A stretch of 64,000 nt of DNA from Proteus cibi (lineage in GTDB: Bacteria > Pseudomonadota > Gammaproteobacteria > Enterobacterales > Enterobacteriaceae): NCBI RefSeq assembly GCF_003144405.1, contig NZ_PENW01000018.1, positions 214,971 to 278,970 on the forward strand, written 5' to 3'. The stretch's first letter is position 1; each line of letters starts with the position of its first letter. A program made the translations under genes and the position numbers. The notes under the pieces were generated by a model. That model saw nothing but the letters and a program-made list of their open reading frames with translations. It made no database searches and was not told where the DNA came from. Shown here in pieces: positions 26,249 through 36,998 of the stretch.

Positions 26249-27004
26249 TTAACGAGCTAACCAACCACCATCAACCGCAATGGTGTATCCATTAACATAA
26301 TCACTGGCTTTAGAAGCTAAGAAAATTGCAGGGCCAGCAACATCTTCAGGCGTTCCCCAACGTCCCGCAGGAATTCGCTCTACAATAGCGGCATTACGAA
26401 CATCGTCAGCACGCAGAGCAGCGGTGTTATCTGTTGCCATATAGCCCGGAGCAATCGCATTTACATTGATATTATATTGAGCGAGTTCGGTCGCCAATGC
26501 GCGAGTTAATCCCATTACGGCAGATTTACTTGCGGTGTAAGAAGGTACACGAATTCCTCCTTGATAAGAGAGCATAGAAGCAATATTAATTATCTTTCCA
26601 CCCTCACCTTGTTTAACAAATTGTCGGGCGACTTTTTGAGACAAAAAGAACAACGTTTTCTGATTAATATCAATCACATCATCCCAATCTTTTTCACTAA
26701 ACGCCAAGAGATCTTCGCGGCGAATAATACCTGCATTATTCACTAAAATATCAATACGCCCCATGACAGAAACGGCTTCATCCACCAGCGCTTGTAATCC
26801 ATCTTGTTTCATTAAATTTTGCGTAATGTAATGAAAACGACGCCCTAACGCTTCGACTTGTTGGCGAGTTTCAGGCGCATCTTGAATACCCACACCAACG
26901 ATATCGGCACCCGCTTGTGCTAAGCCGATCGCCATGCCTTGTCCTAAACCTGTATTGCAACCTGTCACAATGGCAACTTTGCCATTTAAATCAAATAAAT
27001 TCAT
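26249..27004 (-). CDS. kduD: 2-dehydro-3-deoxy-D-gluconate 5-dehydrogenase KduD
   Basis: 251 residues from the ATG at 27004 (AGAGG seven bases ahead). It is a classical short-chain dehydrogenase: cofactor motif TGCNTGLGQG, LVNNAG, catalytic S-M-L-S and YTASKSAVMG, and C-terminal NGYTIAVDGG. It reduces 2,5-diketo-3-deoxygluconate (DKII) to KDG with NADH. Length and sequence match E. coli KduD (253 aa). It lies between kduI and the uronyl hydrolase gene, giving the three steps from unsaturated disaccharide to KDG in one stretch. Confidence 0.95.
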   Translation of the reverse strand: MNLFDLNGKVAIVTGCNTGLGQGMAIGLAQAGADIVGVGIQDAPETRQQVEALGRRFHYITQNLMKQDGLQALVDEAVSVMGRIDILVNNAGIIRREDLLAFSEKDWDDVIDINQKTLFFLSQKVARQFVKQGEGGKIINIASMLSYQGGIRVPSYTASKSAVMGLTRALATELAQYNINVNAIAPGYMATDNTAALRADDVRNAAIVERIPAGRWGTPEDVAGPAIFLASKASDYVNGYTIAVDGGWLAR

Positions 27005-27082
27005 GACGAAACCTCTAAGGTGTAGCAATCACTGCCACACCTTTTTATATGTAGGATAAGAAGAAAATATGACTATTTGTGG

Positions 27083-27913
27083 TTATTTCAGATCTTTCAT
27101 TGCCACATGATCCATATCGTGGAATACCTGATTTTCACCCACCATTCCCCAAATAAAGGTATAAGATGCAGAGCCCACGCCAGAATGAATTGACCAGCTA
27201 GGGCTTATCACTGCTTGCTCATTACGAACAACTAAATGACGAGTTTCCGTTGGTTCACCCATATAATGGAAAACCACATTGTCATCTTTCATATCAAAAT
27301 AGAGATACACTTCCATACGACGCTCATGGGTATGGCAAGGCATGGTATTCCATAAGCTACCTGGTTCAAGAACCGTCATCCCCATTGATAATTGGCAGGT
27401 TGGCAAAACTGAAGGATGTAAGAATTTATAAATAGTACGAACATTACAGTTTTCTGCGTTACCAATTTTTTCTGGTGATGCTTGCTGTTGTGTTATTTTG
27501 CGCGTTGGATAAGTGTGATGGGCTGGCGCGCAATTCATATAAAAACGCGCAGGTGTTTCTACACAGTCACTAGTAAACTCAACGCTTTTAGCACCCATTC
27601 CGATATAAATCGCTTCACGAGCACCAATATCAAACACTTCACCATCGACGATCACTTTGCCAGCACCGCCAATATTAATGGCACCTAATTCACGTCTTTC
27701 TAAAAAGAAATCAACGCCTAATGCTTTACCAGCCATTAATGCTAAAGGTTGTGTTGTAGGAACAATACCGCCAACAATAATGCGATCTATATGGCTATAA
27801 GTGAGATTCATTTCCCCTTCACAGAATAGGTTTTCAATCAGGAACTCCTTGCGAAGTCCTTCTGTATCAAGCCTTTTAGCATGTTCACTATGAATTGGCT
27901 GACGAATTTCCAT
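27083..27913 (-). CDS. kduI: 5-dehydro-4-deoxy-D-glucuronate isomerase KduI
   Basis: 276 residues from the ATG at 27913 (TGAGGT upstream), beginning [20 protein letters not shown], as in E. coli KduI (278 aa). The zinc-binding cupin motif is [16 protein letters not shown]. The longer in-frame ORF upstream overlaps agaA and lacks a ribosome site. KduI isomerises 5-keto-4-deoxyuronate, the product of unsaturated uronate ring opening, to 2,5-diketo-3-deoxygluconate. Confidence 0.96.
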   Translation of the reverse strand: MEIRQPIHSEHAKRLDTEGLRKEFLIENLFCEGEMNLTYSHIDRIIVGGIVPTTQPLALMAGKALGVDFFLERRELGAINIGGAGKVIVDGEVFDIGAREAIYIGMGAKSVEFTSDCVETPARFYMNCAPAHHTYPTRKITQQQASPEKIGNAENCNVRTIYKFLHPSVLPTCQLSMGMTVLEPGSLWNTMPCHTHERRMEVYLYFDMKDDNVVFHYMGEPTETRHLVVRNEQAVISPSWSIHSGVGSASYTFIWGMVGENQVFHDMDHVAMKDLK

Positions 27914-27957
27914 TATAAATACCTCATTTTTACAGATGGGTGCATAACTAAAAAAAG

Positions 27958-29127
27958 CTATGCATTTTCCCCGGATACAGAGTAAATATGATTTCCTCTG
28001 ATGAATGTATCGGTGAGATGAAAACACTCATCCACCACAGCAAAGCTGGCTTGTCGCCCCACTTTGATATAACCCAATTTATCGCCGATACCGAGATACT
28101 CAGCAGGGATCGCACTCGCCATTTGCACAGCTTCCCACTCAGGGACATGAGCGAGTTGCACCATGTTTCTTAATGCGCTATCTAAGCTACAAGTACTCCC
28201 AGCCAAAGAGCCATCGGCTGTTTTTGCTTGACCTTGGGTGACGTTCACTGTTTGAGCGCCCAGCGTGTAGTCACCATCAGGTAATCCCCCCGCACGCATG
28301 CAATCTGTAATTAAAGCGAGTTGTTGGTAGCCTTTCATGCGATACGCTAGTTGCATCATAACGGGATGAACATGAATGCCATCTGCGATCAGTTCCGCCA
28401 ATACATTGTGATATAACACGGCACCACAACATCCCGGCTCGCGATGATGAAGCCCCGTCATACCGTTATACAAGTGCACACCACAGTCTGCGCCATGCAA
28501 AAATGCATCTGATGTTTGTTCATAAGTTGCCGCGGTATGCGCCACGCTTGGCTTAATACCTCGCTTGACCAACCAATCAATCGCCTCCATCGAGCCTTGA
28601 GCTTCTGGTGCAACAGCAACACGCAATAATGTGTCCCCCGCACTTTCAAGCAGTGTTTCTAGCTCTGATATGGTTGGCGCTTTTAGATATTTCACCGGAT
28701 GCGAACCTCTATGGCGCTCCGTAAAATAAGGTCCTTCTAAAAAGCTACCGAGTAATAGCGCACCAGACGTTTGGGGCTTTGATAAAAATTCACGTACTTG
28801 TGACAATGCTTGGCGAATATCGTCCATCGGTGCTGTTACTGTTGTACCAACCCAAGCAACCACACCTGTTTTCACAAGTGCATCCGCAATGGTTTGTAAT
28901 CCTTGCTGAGTCGCATCCATTACATCCGCACCTTCACGACCATGAATATGAATATCCACAAAACCCGGTAATAACGATTTCCCGTTTAAACGAATAATGG
29001 GGCAATCTGTTGGCGCTTGCGTGGTGATTGATTCAATAACATCGCCTTTAACACAGACATAGCAAAGATAACGAATTCCTTCTGGTGTAAAGGTTCTATC
29101 TGCCAAAATGGCATATCGCTGACTCAT
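27958..29127 (-). CDS. agaA: N-acetylgalactosamine-6-phosphate deacetylase AgaA
   Basis: 389 residues of the NagA/AgaA amidohydrolase family: [17 protein letters not shown] (metal-side His pair), [14 protein letters not shown], the substrate loop [15 protein letters not shown] and [13 protein letters not shown]. It removes acetate from GalNAc-6-P, giving GalN-6-P. Its start overlaps the end of agaF by four bases (ATGA). The AgaA rather than NagA assignment rests on its aga neighbours. Confidence 0.92.
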   Translation of the reverse strand: MSQRYAILADRTFTPEGIRYLCYVCVKGDVIESITTQAPTDCPIIRLNGKSLLPGFVDIHIHGREGADVMDATQQGLQTIADALVKTGVVAWVGTTVTAPMDDIRQALSQVREFLSKPQTSGALLLGSFLEGPYFTERHRGSHPVKYLKAPTISELETLLESAGDTLLRVAVAPEAQGSMEAIDWLVKRGIKPSVAHTAATYEQTSDAFLHGADCGVHLYNGMTGLHHREPGCCGAVLYHNVLAELIADGIHVHPVMMQLAYRMKGYQQLALITDCMRAGGLPDGDYTLGAQTVNVTQGQAKTADGSLAGSTCSLDSALRNMVQLAHVPEWEAVQMASAIPAEYLGIGDKLGYIKVGRQASFAVVDECFHLTDTFIRGNHIYSVSGENA

Positions 29128-29558
29128 AAACCGTCTTCTTCTTCAACATCATTGCTGTCTATTTGAGCTAATTGCTCACGAATATCTTGAATGCTTTCTT
29201 GACCTATTTCGCGTAACGTTTGCACTAACTCTGACGTTGAACATCCTTCCCGTTCAAAAGCAGCATTAACAATCATCGGTAGATTCACCCCAGCTAGCAC
29301 TTCAACAGCAGGATTTTGCATCATAATTGCCATTGCACGATTACAAGGGGTGCCACCGGGTAAATCCGTTAAAAAGAGATATTGCTGACATGACATTGAA
29401 TCAATTGCTTCACGCATTTTTTCTTCTAATTCATCAGGGGAAATTGACTCAACAAAATCGATAAACGCGATATCGTCCTGTTCTCCAGCAATCGCTTTTA
29501 CAGCGGATGCCATACCAGAGGCAAAATTAAGATGCCCTGAAACAATAAGACCTATCAT
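29124..29558 (-). CDS. agaF: PTS EIIA component, mannose family (AgaF)
   Basis: 144 residues with the phosphorylated His in GLIVSGHLNFASGM (His9) and the typical FLTDLPGGTPCNRA region. It passes phosphate from HPr to AgaV. The acidic C-terminus ([11 protein letters not shown]) ends in overlap with agaA. About 100 bases separate it from agaE, without a clear hairpin. Confidence 0.93.
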   Translation of the reverse strand: MIGLIVSGHLNFASGMASAVKAIAGEQDDIAFIDFVESISPDELEEKMREAIDSMSCQQYLFLTDLPGGTPCNRAMAIMMQNPAVEVLAGVNLPMIVNAAFEREGCSTSELVQTLREIGQESIQDIREQLAQIDSNDVEEEDGL

Positions 29559-29657
29559 GAGTGACTCCTTGCGGGCAGCAGAACACTCTCCTGCCCGTTT
29601 ATAGCAAGTTAATAATGTATTTCGACTGACAATAACGACGGTGAAAAAGGCTCTCTG

Positions 29658-30548
29658 TTATAAGAATCCTAATACGTGACCGACAACGCCAAAGGCTAAG
29701 GTGGAGAAAATCAATACCGGCGGTTTACCCCAAAAACCGGTGCTTTTCACCATTTTGTACATCAGGAAAACTAAGCACAGAGGCAGTAAATTCGGCATGA
29801 TTTTGTCAAAGAGCGCGGTTTGCAATTCAACCACCTTCCCTCCCAACTCTAGCGAGGCGGTGGTTTGCACCTTGATAAAGGTCGCACTGAGTGCACCGAT
29901 AACAAAAATACCCATGATATTGGCAGCTTTAGCCAGTTTTTCAGTGGCATCACTCATATTGACCATTGCCGCCGTACCTGCGCGATAGCCCATGAACATC
30001 AGCCCGAAATACACTAAAAAGTGCACAATTTGGTATAAAAAGAAGAAAACAAAAGGCCCAGCAATTGACCCTTCCATTGCAATGGAAGCACCTAATGCTA
30101 ATGTCAGTGGCATTAAGGTCATATGATCGATAGCATCACCTATGCCCCCAGTCGGTCCCATGCCTGCTACTTTCATCACGTTAACAGTGGAAGGCTTTTC
30201 TTTGTTTTCTTCCATTGCAACAGCGGTTCCTAAGAGGAAGGTAAACAGCTTTGGACTTGCATTAAAAAATTGCAGATGGTTCTTTAATGATGTTGCATAG
30301 TCACGTTTATTATTTCCGTGGATTTTTTTCAATGCTGGAATAATTGAGAACGCAAACCCGCCACCTTGCATACGTTCAAAGTTGAAGTTACCTTCCATAA
30401 ACAAGCCACGGAACGCACACTTCCAGAGATCGCCTTTCGTGATCACTTTTCTGACAGTGGTATCTTGATACTCGTCAATGCCATCAATCAAAGAACCCGT
30501 TTCTGGTTTATCCTGCGTTTTCAATGCGGTGCTGTTATCAGATACCAT
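29658..30548 (-). CDS. agaE: PTS EIID component, mannose family (AgaE)
   Basis: 296 residues from the ATG at 30548, which overlaps the end of agaW by 11 bases and has AGGA eight bases upstream. Family features: LWKCAFRGLFMEGNFNFERMQGGGF at about 45-70, MGPTGGIGDAIDH, and a C-terminal membrane region ending VVGHVLGFL. With AgaW it forms the membrane channel for GalNAc or a related sugar. Confidence 0.93.
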   Translation of the reverse strand: MVSDNSTALKTQDKPETGSLIDGIDEYQDTTVRKVITKGDLWKCAFRGLFMEGNFNFERMQGGGFAFSIIPALKKIHGNNKRDYATSLKNHLQFFNASPKLFTFLLGTAVAMEENKEKPSTVNVMKVAGMGPTGGIGDAIDHMTLMPLTLALGASIAMEGSIAGPFVFFFLYQIVHFLVYFGLMFMGYRAGTAAMVNMSDATEKLAKAANIMGIFVIGALSATFIKVQTTASLELGGKVVELQTALFDKIMPNLLPLCLVFLMYKMVKSTGFWGKPPVLIFSTLAFGVVGHVLGFL

Positions 30549-31305
30549 CTTCGAAATCCTCATTCTGCTGACTTGAATTTTTGTTATTACCACTAAAGAA
30601 GAAGTAAAGTGCTGCGGCTGACGCGCCTAAAATAGCGACCGCCATAATTGGAAGTTTGAGATAAGTCGTCATCACGAAGCCAATAAAGAACACACCCGCC
30701 ACTTCTTTTGACCACATAATTTTTAGCAACATGGCGAAACCAATTGCAGGAACCATTTTCGCACCAATACCTAAACCTTCTAGCAAGACTTTGGGGGTAT
30801 TTTCATCAATCCACTGAGCGGCATGTTCACCGAAATAAACCGTAACAAAAGCAACCAAAGCATAGAGTAATGAACGTACCGTTATCGTGATGATCAGGAG
30901 TCGTGAAACACCTGCTGCATCGGCTCTCTCTGCGTATCTATCTGCTTTCCCCATGGTGAAAGCGGTCACAGCAAAGAAACCAATGACGAGCATTTGCATT
31001 AACACAGCAATAGGCATCCCAATTCCCATTGCAACTTCTGGTGATTGGTTTGTCATTACCGCAAAAGCAACCGCCGCGATCGTTCCTAATGTCACATCAG
31101 GTGGCTGAGCGCCAGCATTAGGAACAAGTCCTAACCATGCAAGTTCTAATGTTGCACCGGCAATCAATCCAACCTGCATATCCCCCATAATCAGCCCCAC
31201 AACAGGTCCTGTGATTAATGGTCTGTGAATATTTAATGCAACGTCATACTTATCTATACCGCAAAAGAAGGCCCATAAAGCCACTAAAGAAGCTTCAAAA
31301 ATCAT
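30538..31305 (-). CDS. agaW: PTS EIIC component, mannose family (AgaW)
   Basis: 255 residues, very hydrophobic, with the EIIC-Man signature GLIAGATLELAWLGLVPNAGAQPPD near residue 45-70. This is full length, unlike the truncated agaW of E. coli K-12. The C-terminus SGNNKNSSQQNEDFEDGI is cytoplasmic and overlaps the agaE start. Confidence 0.93.
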   Translation of the reverse strand: MIFEASLVALWAFFCGIDKYDVALNIHRPLITGPVVGLIMGDMQVGLIAGATLELAWLGLVPNAGAQPPDVTLGTIAAVAFAVMTNQSPEVAMGIGMPIAVLMQMLVIGFFAVTAFTMGKADRYAERADAAGVSRLLIITITVRSLLYALVAFVTVYFGEHAAQWIDENTPKVLLEGLGIGAKMVPAIGFAMLLKIMWSKEVAGVFFIGFVMTTYLKLPIMAVAILGASAAALYFFFSGNNKNSSQQNEDFEDGI

Positions 31306-31352
31306 AAATAATCCTCAAACCTGCTAATGCAGGTTTTTTGTTCAGGAATTTA

Positions 31353-31847
31353 TCAGGCTGATGCGAGTGCTAACACATCAACAGGCGTCTGATCGGGGGT
31401 GTTTTGAATTGTGCAAGTTACACCATTTGCGACAAGGCTTTTAAACGCCTCAATGTCGGCATCATTGACTGATACGGTTTTTGCAATTTGGCGTTTCCCT
31501 TCATGAAAATGCATATTGCCAACATTACAGTGAGTAATGGGCACGCCACCTTCCACTAAACGGGCAACATCTTTCGGGTTATTACACAAAACAAAAATTT
31601 TCTGACGAGGAGATGCTTTACTAATAACATCAATCGTTTTTTGAATAGAGAAGAAGCGCACAGCGTATTCGCCACCTGCTGATGCTTTCATTCCTGCTTG
31701 CATAAATGCCGCATTAGGGCCTTCTGCTGCATCATCATTAGCCACTAAAATCAGGTTTGCTTCTGTATGTTTGCCCCATGTAATGCGGATTTGACCATGG
31801 AGTAAACGTTCATCAATGCGGGTCCAGACAATATTTGGTGTGTTCAT
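31353..31847 (-). CDS. agaV: PTS EIIB component, mannose family (AgaV)
   Basis: 164 residues, with the phosphorylation site RIDERLLHGQI (His17) and the following WGKHTEANLILVANDD. It takes phosphate from AgaF and passes it to the sugar during uptake. Closest in order and type to the E. coli agaVWEF set for N-acetylgalactosamine. Confidence 0.93.
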   Translation of the reverse strand: MNTPNIVWTRIDERLLHGQIRITWGKHTEANLILVANDDAAEGPNAAFMQAGMKASAGGEYAVRFFSIQKTIDVISKASPRQKIFVLCNNPKDVARLVEGGVPITHCNVGNMHFHEGKRQIAKTVSVNDADIEAFKSLVANGVTCTIQNTPDQTPVDVLALASA

Positions 31848-31871
31848 GATTAGCTCTCTTATTATATTTTA

Positions 31872-33062
31872 TTAATTTAAAGCAGACTGTGTGTCGTCTT
31901 TTTTATGTGAGAACGGATAAATTGTGACGCCTTGTACAACGCGGTTGATTTCTCCTGTCGGAGACGGGTTATCAGGCGTATTCCCTAGTGCAATGGAACT
32001 GTGAAATGCGAATGATTGCGCCAACATCAAGTAAGGGAACAATAGCGCCACATCAGAACAGTTCTCTAACGCTGGAATATAAACAAAACTCTCAGGTGAG
32101 AAAGCGTTATCATTTCGTGCGGTGATCGCGATCACCTTACCTGATGCATTATCGTGAATAACCTCTCGTAATAAGTCAGTCTCATATTGACGTGTATAAG
32201 GATCATTAGAGAAAAACATCACCACTAAAGTTTCTTTATTTACGATAGACTTAGGTCCGTGTCGAAAACCTAATGGAGTGTCAAAACTCGCAACCACTTT
32301 CCCTGCGGTAAGCTCTAACATTTTCAATGCAGCTTCTTGTGCTAAACCTTGCAATCCACCACTTCCTAGATAAATAACCCGTTTAAACTTACCGGCATAT
32401 TTATCCCTAATAATTTGATTCGCCTTATTAAACTGTGTCTTATAGTGACTAAAGAAAGGGGCGATAGCGTCACTAAAAACGTTATCACCTAAGAAGATAG
32501 TCACCGCAGCCATCATCATGGATGAAAAGCTAGAGGTCATTGCTAAAGAACGGTCGTTTGATTCTTCTGGCATCAACAATGCCAATGCACTGCTATTATT
32601 TTGGCAATACTCATAAAGCTTGCCATTGGCATTACATGTCAGCACTAAGTGATAACACTGTGATAGACACTCCGTTGCCACATCTAACGCCGCCACACTT
32701 TCTGGGCTATTACCTGAGCGAGCAAAAGAAATTAATAACGTAGGGATGTCTTCCGCTAAATACTCTTGTGGATCAGCCACCAAATCTGTTGTTGCAATCG
32801 CATCTACTCGACGTTTTGTATGACCACTTAAAATAGGGGCTAATGCTTTTCCAGCAAACGCTGATGTGCCAGCACCAGTTAAAATAATTCGCGCATGAGG
32901 TACTGCGAGCGCTTTATTTAAAAAAGATGCAATATCAGCACGTTTCTCTTTCACTGACTGCCATGTTTTCTTCCAACATTCTGGTTGTTGCTCAATCTCT
33001 TTCGCAGTCCAAAATGCATTCAGTTGCTCCAATTGAGCGATCTGATAACTTAAATATTCCAT
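31872..33062 (-). CDS. agaS: Galactosamine-6-phosphate deaminase/isomerase AgaS
   Basis: 396 residues from the ATG at 33062 with GAGGG at the right distance; a TTG 12 bases upstream is also in frame. Two SIS domains: ILTGAGTSAFAGKALAP and SFARSGNSPESVAAL in the first, YLGSGGLQGLAQEAALKMLELTAGK and TPLGFRHGPKS in the second. These follow E. coli AgaS closely. It converts GalN-6-P to tagatose-6-P and ammonia. Confidence 0.94.
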   Translation of the reverse strand: MEYLSYQIAQLEQLNAFWTAKEIEQQPECWKKTWQSVKEKRADIASFLNKALAVPHARIILTGAGTSAFAGKALAPILSGHTKRRVDAIATTDLVADPQEYLAEDIPTLLISFARSGNSPESVAALDVATECLSQCYHLVLTCNANGKLYEYCQNNSSALALLMPEESNDRSLAMTSSFSSMMMAAVTIFLGDNVFSDAIAPFFSHYKTQFNKANQIIRDKYAGKFKRVIYLGSGGLQGLAQEAALKMLELTAGKVVASFDTPLGFRHGPKSIVNKETLVVMFFSNDPYTRQYETDLLREVIHDNASGKVIAITARNDNAFSPESFVYIPALENCSDVALLFPYLMLAQSFAFHSSIALGNTPDNPSPTGEINRVVQGVTIYPFSHKKDDTQSALN

Positions 33063-33074
33063 GGTTTCCCTCAA

Positions 33075-34355
33075 TTAATGGACATAGCACGCATCGGCAT
33101 AAACCGATAACACATCACGAATTTTCGCAATAACAAAAGATCTAGGCGATCCGTCAATCACGCCTTCTCTAAATTGGGTAAATTGATAAGGCAGATATTG
33201 GCTCAATAACGGTAATGGAATAGGTTTAACGGATAAGTTATCCATGAGTATGTCGATGGCGGCATTAATTTCAGCATCGGGCCAATAATAACGAATGCGA
33301 TCACTAAAGCTATATACTCGGGCAAAGGCTTGTTGATGCTCATCACCATGATAGTATTTTTGCCAAAATCCTGGCTCACGGCACATCAGTTGCTCCATTT
33401 TTTCACGTAATCTAGAGCACTGTTCTAGAGGGAATAATGTTTCTTCAATGGAGCAAAGTGCGTATAAACCTTCACGCATTGCAAAGGTTAGTGCGGGTCC
33501 TACTTTTAAAATGGCAAAGTGATCATGAACGAGCTGTTTATAAGCTTCTTTAGTTTGATAATCCGTAGAGTGAGCTTCGAAAACAAGATGAGAATAATCA
33601 TTGACCACTTGGCTTAATGCTTGTGCTTCTTCTTGTTGATAATCAATGATACCCGTATGATCAAATTCAACGCCGGGTTGAACCACCAAACCAATAACGC
33701 GTTCCCAGCAATCACCAACACCGACATCTTGAAACGCTTGTCGATGACACTCTAATGTTTTACGGGCCGCATCCGGTGAAGTCACTTCAACAGTATCAAG
33801 TTCTTCGGCTGCGCCACCAGGAACGGGCACTTCTGTACCAACAACATAAACAATATCACTTGTACCAAATGCCTTTTTTGCCGTATTTTCTGCAATGACA
33901 GCGAGACGAGCGGCACGAGATGCGACAATTTCATCCGTTAAAGGTATGGGATCATCAGCACAAGACATACTGCAATCAAGATGGATTTTCTTAAAACCCG
34001 CGGCAACATAATGTGCAATCAACACATCTGCATTTGCCATTGCTTCTTCAGCGTTAAGGTGTTGCCAACGATTAGGCCCTAAATGGTCACCACCAAGAAT
34101 AAGCTTCTCAATAGGAAAACCGACATTTTCCGCCTGTTCAATAACATATTGGTAAAAGTCAGCGGGTGTCATTCCCGTATAACCACCAAACTGATCAACC
34201 TGATTAGAGGTGGCTTCAATTAGCAGAAAGGAATCATTATCCAGCGCTTGTAATAGAGCTGCTTCTATTACTAAAGGATGGGCAGAACAAACAGAATAAA
34301 TCCCATTCTGTTTGCCTGATTTGTGTTGCTGAACAATCTTTTCTAAAGGATGCAT
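33075..34355 (-). CDS. kbaZ: Tagatose-1,6-bisphosphate aldolase accessory subunit KbaZ/GatZ
   Basis: 426 residues, the usual length, with [45 protein letters not shown] and [15 protein letters not shown]. KbaZ has no known catalytic residue set but is needed for full activity and stability of KbaY. Here kbaZ is in the minus-strand operon while kbaY is 5 kb away on the other strand, as in E. coli, where the two are also separated in the aga cluster. Confidence 0.94.
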   Translation of the reverse strand: MHPLEKIVQQHKSGKQNGIYSVCSAHPLVIEAALLQALDNDSFLLIEATSNQVDQFGGYTGMTPADFYQYVIEQAENVGFPIEKLILGGDHLGPNRWQHLNAEEAMANADVLIAHYVAAGFKKIHLDCSMSCADDPIPLTDEIVASRAARLAVIAENTAKKAFGTSDIVYVVGTEVPVPGGAAEELDTVEVTSPDAARKTLECHRQAFQDVGVGDCWERVIGLVVQPGVEFDHTGIIDYQQEEAQALSQVVNDYSHLVFEAHSTDYQTKEAYKQLVHDHFAILKVGPALTFAMREGLYALCSIEETLFPLEQCSRLREKMEQLMCREPGFWQKYYHGDEHQQAFARVYSFSDRIRYYWPDAEINAAIDILMDNLSVKPIPLPLLSQYLPYQFTQFREGVIDGSPRSFVIAKIRDVLSVYADACYVH

Positions 34356-34408
34356 TAAATACTAACTCCATAATCAACACCGGCGGTGTTGCTAATGGAG
34401 TTAGCAAA

Positions 34409-35188
34409 TTACGATGCCTTATCGTCAACGATAATCACTTCGATTTTGTGATCTTTTAGTTCCTGAATATATTCTTCAGGAATACCTGAATCGGTCACTA
34501 GTATATCAATATCACCAAATTCTCTGATCATATGACAGCTGCGTTTACTGAATTTCGTAGAATCTGCAACCGCAATAATCGTTTCTGAGATATCACACAT
34601 TAAACGGTTAAGACTGGCTTCCTGTTCATTGTGTGTGGTGATACCAACACGTAAATCGAATCCGTCAACGCCTAGAAACACCTTATCAAAACGGTAATTT
34701 CTAAGACTATTTTCAGCTTGTGAGCCTGAAAAAGACAACGCACTTTTTCGCAATACACCACCGGTCATTAATACTTCTACACCTGAGGTATTTGCTAACT
34801 CCATTGCGACATCCAGACCGTTAGTCATGACCACTACATTTTCACGCGACTTTAAATGCGTCGCGATTTCGCGAGTAGTTGTCCCCGAGTCAAGAATGAC
34901 GGTGTCTCCATCCTTTATCAGCGTTGCGGCAGCTTTCCCGATCAAGGTTTTTATGCCCGCGTTTTGCCCACGTTTTTCGTGGATACTCAATTCGGCAATA
35001 AATCCTGTATTAGGAATTGCTGCCCCATGAGAGCGGACGATATAACCATTTTTCTCAAGAAAACTTAGATCGCTGCGGATAGTGACACTTGAGACTTTAA
35101 ATAATTCAGCGAGATCTTCGACTCTGGCTTTACCTTGTTGGTTTACCATATCGAGGATTTCCATACGCCTCTCAACTGCCGCTTTCAC
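34409..35188 (-). CDS. agaR: DeoR-family repressor AgaR
   Basis: 259 residues with an N-terminal DeoR helix-turn-helix (RRMEILDMVNQQGKARVEDLAELFKVSSVTIRSDLSFLE) and a sugar-phosphate-binding domain (ILDSGTTTREIA, MTNGLDVAMEL, GVDGFDLRVGITTHNEQEA, VADSTKFSKRS). It should repress the aga/kba genes until GalNAc-6-P or GalN-6-P binds. First gene of the minus-strand operon, facing the anSME operon over a 535-bp region rich in CTTTC sites. Confidence 0.93.
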   Translation of the reverse strand: MKAAVERRMEILDMVNQQGKARVEDLAELFKVSSVTIRSDLSFLEKNGYIVRSHGAAIPNTGFIAELSIHEKRGQNAGIKTLIGKAAATLIKDGDTVILDSGTTTREIATHLKSRENVVVMTNGLDVAMELANTSGVEVLMTGGVLRKSALSFSGSQAENSLRNYRFDKVFLGVDGFDLRVGITTHNEQEASLNRLMCDISETIIAVADSTKFSKRSCHMIREFGDIDILVTDSGIPEEYIQELKDHKIEVIIVDDKAS

Positions 35189-35212
35189 TTTCGTCTCCTT
35201 ACGAAACCAAAA

Positions 35213-35233
35213 GACTTTCTTTCGATTGGTTTC
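35213..35233 (+). promoter_or_regulatory. Candidate AgaR operator at agaR
   Basis: GACTTTCTTTCGATTGGTTTCG contains three TTTC repeats; it lies 25-45 bases upstream of the agaR start, fitting autorepression. Confidence 0.5.
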
Positions 35234-35617
35234 GAATGTAGTTTACTACGCCAATTTTTACCGACAATGCAAAAAAACAAAACTTTTGATCTCTTTCACA
35301 AAGTTTCGAATCACTATCGATTGCTTACGATTATTTTCGTGTAGCTTCAATAATAGCCTTGAGGCCACCAGTTTCCAATAAATAAAATGATATAACGCAA
35401 CGCTATACTTATGATTACACCATATATAGCTAGATAAAACACAATGATATAGATTTAATTTCGCCGTATTTCACAAAATACAGATTAAAACTTCACTACA
35501 TTCATTTATTTTCGAAAAACAAATCAAAATAAATAGCTCAAATAGTCAATAAAATATGAAATAGTATCAAATCGAAAATATTTTTATCGAAAATAACCGT
35601 ATTAAACTTTCATAAAA

Positions 35618-35643
35618 ACCTTTCATTTACTTTCGATATTTCG
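35618..35643 (+). promoter_or_regulatory. Candidate AgaR operator at the anSME operon
   Basis: ACCTTTCATTTACTTTCGA followed by TATTTCG. It shares ACCTTTCATTT(A/G)CTTTC with the site at 40142 before kbaY, the best non-coding match between the two promoters. Confidence 0.55.
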
Positions 35644-35723
35644 TATTTGTGATTTTAATCTCTTTTGTTTTGATAAATTTTACGTAATGTAACAGGATAA
35701 AAAAGAAACTCAGGAAATGACTA

Positions 35724-36959
35724 ATGGCATTAAATCAACCTGCTTATTTTCATATGATGGCAAAACCTACAAGCTACCACTGTAATATTAAGTGTGAATA
35801 CTGCTTTTATCTGGAAAAAGAAAATATTTTTCAAGATGAGACAAAAGCAACTGGTCATACAGTGATGCCAGATGGTGTACTTCGTCGTTATATTAAAGAC
35901 TATATTCAGTCACACAGTGGAGATCAGGTTGATTTTTCTTGGCAAGGTGGTGAACCAACGCTTGCAGGATTAGCCTTCTTTGAGCAAGTCGTCAAATACC
36001 AAAAACAATTTGCTAACGGCAAGACAATTACAAATAGTGTTCAAACCAATGCAATCGCTATTAATCGCCAATGGGCACAATTTTTTGCTGATAACCATTT
36101 TCTGTTAGGCGTTTCAATTGATGGTATTGAAGCCGTTCACGATAAATACCGTATTTCAATTAATGGTAGCCCGACGTTTGAACGAGTAAAGCGTGCAATT
36201 CAGCTACTCAATGAATATGGCGTTGAATTTAACACACTCACTGTCATTAACGATCAAAATTGGAATAAAGGAAAAGAGACTTATCAAGCCTTAAAAGGGT
36301 TAGGTTCAACCTTCTTTCAATTTATTCCTATTGTCGAAGTTGATAGACGCTTTCCTCATACTCATGGAGGACATTATGCTCCGGGTCCCAATGCACAATT
36401 AGCTCCATTTTCTGTCCCTGCAGAAGGCTACGGGCAATTTATGACCGAAGTATTTGATGAATGGATACGACAAGGCGATATCGGGAAAATATATATTCGA
36501 TTATTTGATAGTTTATTAGGTACATGGATGGGATATCCTGCATCAACCTGTATTCAATCTAAAACCTGTGGTCAGGCATTGATCATTGAAGCCAATGGTG
36601 ATGTTTATTCTTGCGATCACTATGTCTATCCCGCCAATAATTTAGGCAATATTCATCAAAATAGCCTCGCTCATTTAGCGACTTCAAAACAGCAACGGCG
36701 TTTTGGTCAAAATAAATATGATAAACAAACCGATCTTTGCAAACAGTGTGAAGTGCAAAGCTTATGTTATGGCGGCTGTCCTAAACATCGCATTATTGCG
36801 ATTGAAGGCGAAAAACATCGTCATAACTACCTGTGTCGCTCTTATAAAAAAATATTTCATCATACAGCGATAGGTATGCAACTAATGCAACAAGCTATTT
36901 CACAAGGCGGTCTCGCGAGTGATGCGCTTCCTGCGATGAAAAAAAACTATCTAAAGTAA
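35724..36959 (+). CDS. Anaerobic sulfatase-maturating enzyme (anSME, radical SAM)
   Basis: 411 residues. Radical-SAM cluster CNIKCEYC (Cys20, Cys24, Cys27) is followed by WQGGEPTLAGL; C-terminal SPASM cysteines occur in CGQALIIEANGDVYSCDHYVYP and CKQCEVQSLCYGGCPKH. Enzymes of this layout oxidise the Cys (or Ser) of sulfatases to formylglycine in the cytoplasm, without oxygen. Both sulfatases of the island are of the Cys type and would depend on it. It is first in its operon, 39 bp ahead of the second sulfatase. Confidence 0.94.
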   Translation: MALNQPAYFHMMAKPTSYHCNIKCEYCFYLEKENIFQDETKATGHTVMPDGVLRRYIKDYIQSHSGDQVDFSWQGGEPTLAGLAFFEQVVKYQKQFANGKTITNSVQTNAIAINRQWAQFFADNHFLLGVSIDGIEAVHDKYRISINGSPTFERVKRAIQLLNEYGVEFNTLTVINDQNWNKGKETYQALKGLGSTFFQFIPIVEVDRRFPHTHGGHYAPGPNAQLAPFSVPAEGYGQFMTEVFDEWIRQGDIGKIYIRLFDSLLGTWMGYPASTCIQSKTCGQALIIEANGDVYSCDHYVYPANNLGNIHQNSLAHLATSKQQRRFGQNKYDKQTDLCKQCEVQSLCYGGCPKHRIIAIEGEKHRHNYLCRSYKKIFHHTAIGMQLMQQAISQGGLASDALPAMKKNYLK

Positions 36960-36998
36960 CCCTTTTTTATTTTATCTTATTTATTCTGGAGACAATCC

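Larger units (their letters stand above)
35189..35723. promoter_or_regulatory. Divergent control region agaR / anSME with several CTTTCG sites
   Basis: 535 AT-rich bases without a credible gene. TTTCG-type repeats occur near agaR (35181-35233) and again near the anSME gene (35569-35643). Two clusters at either end fit two separate promoters under the same repressor. Confidence 0.6.
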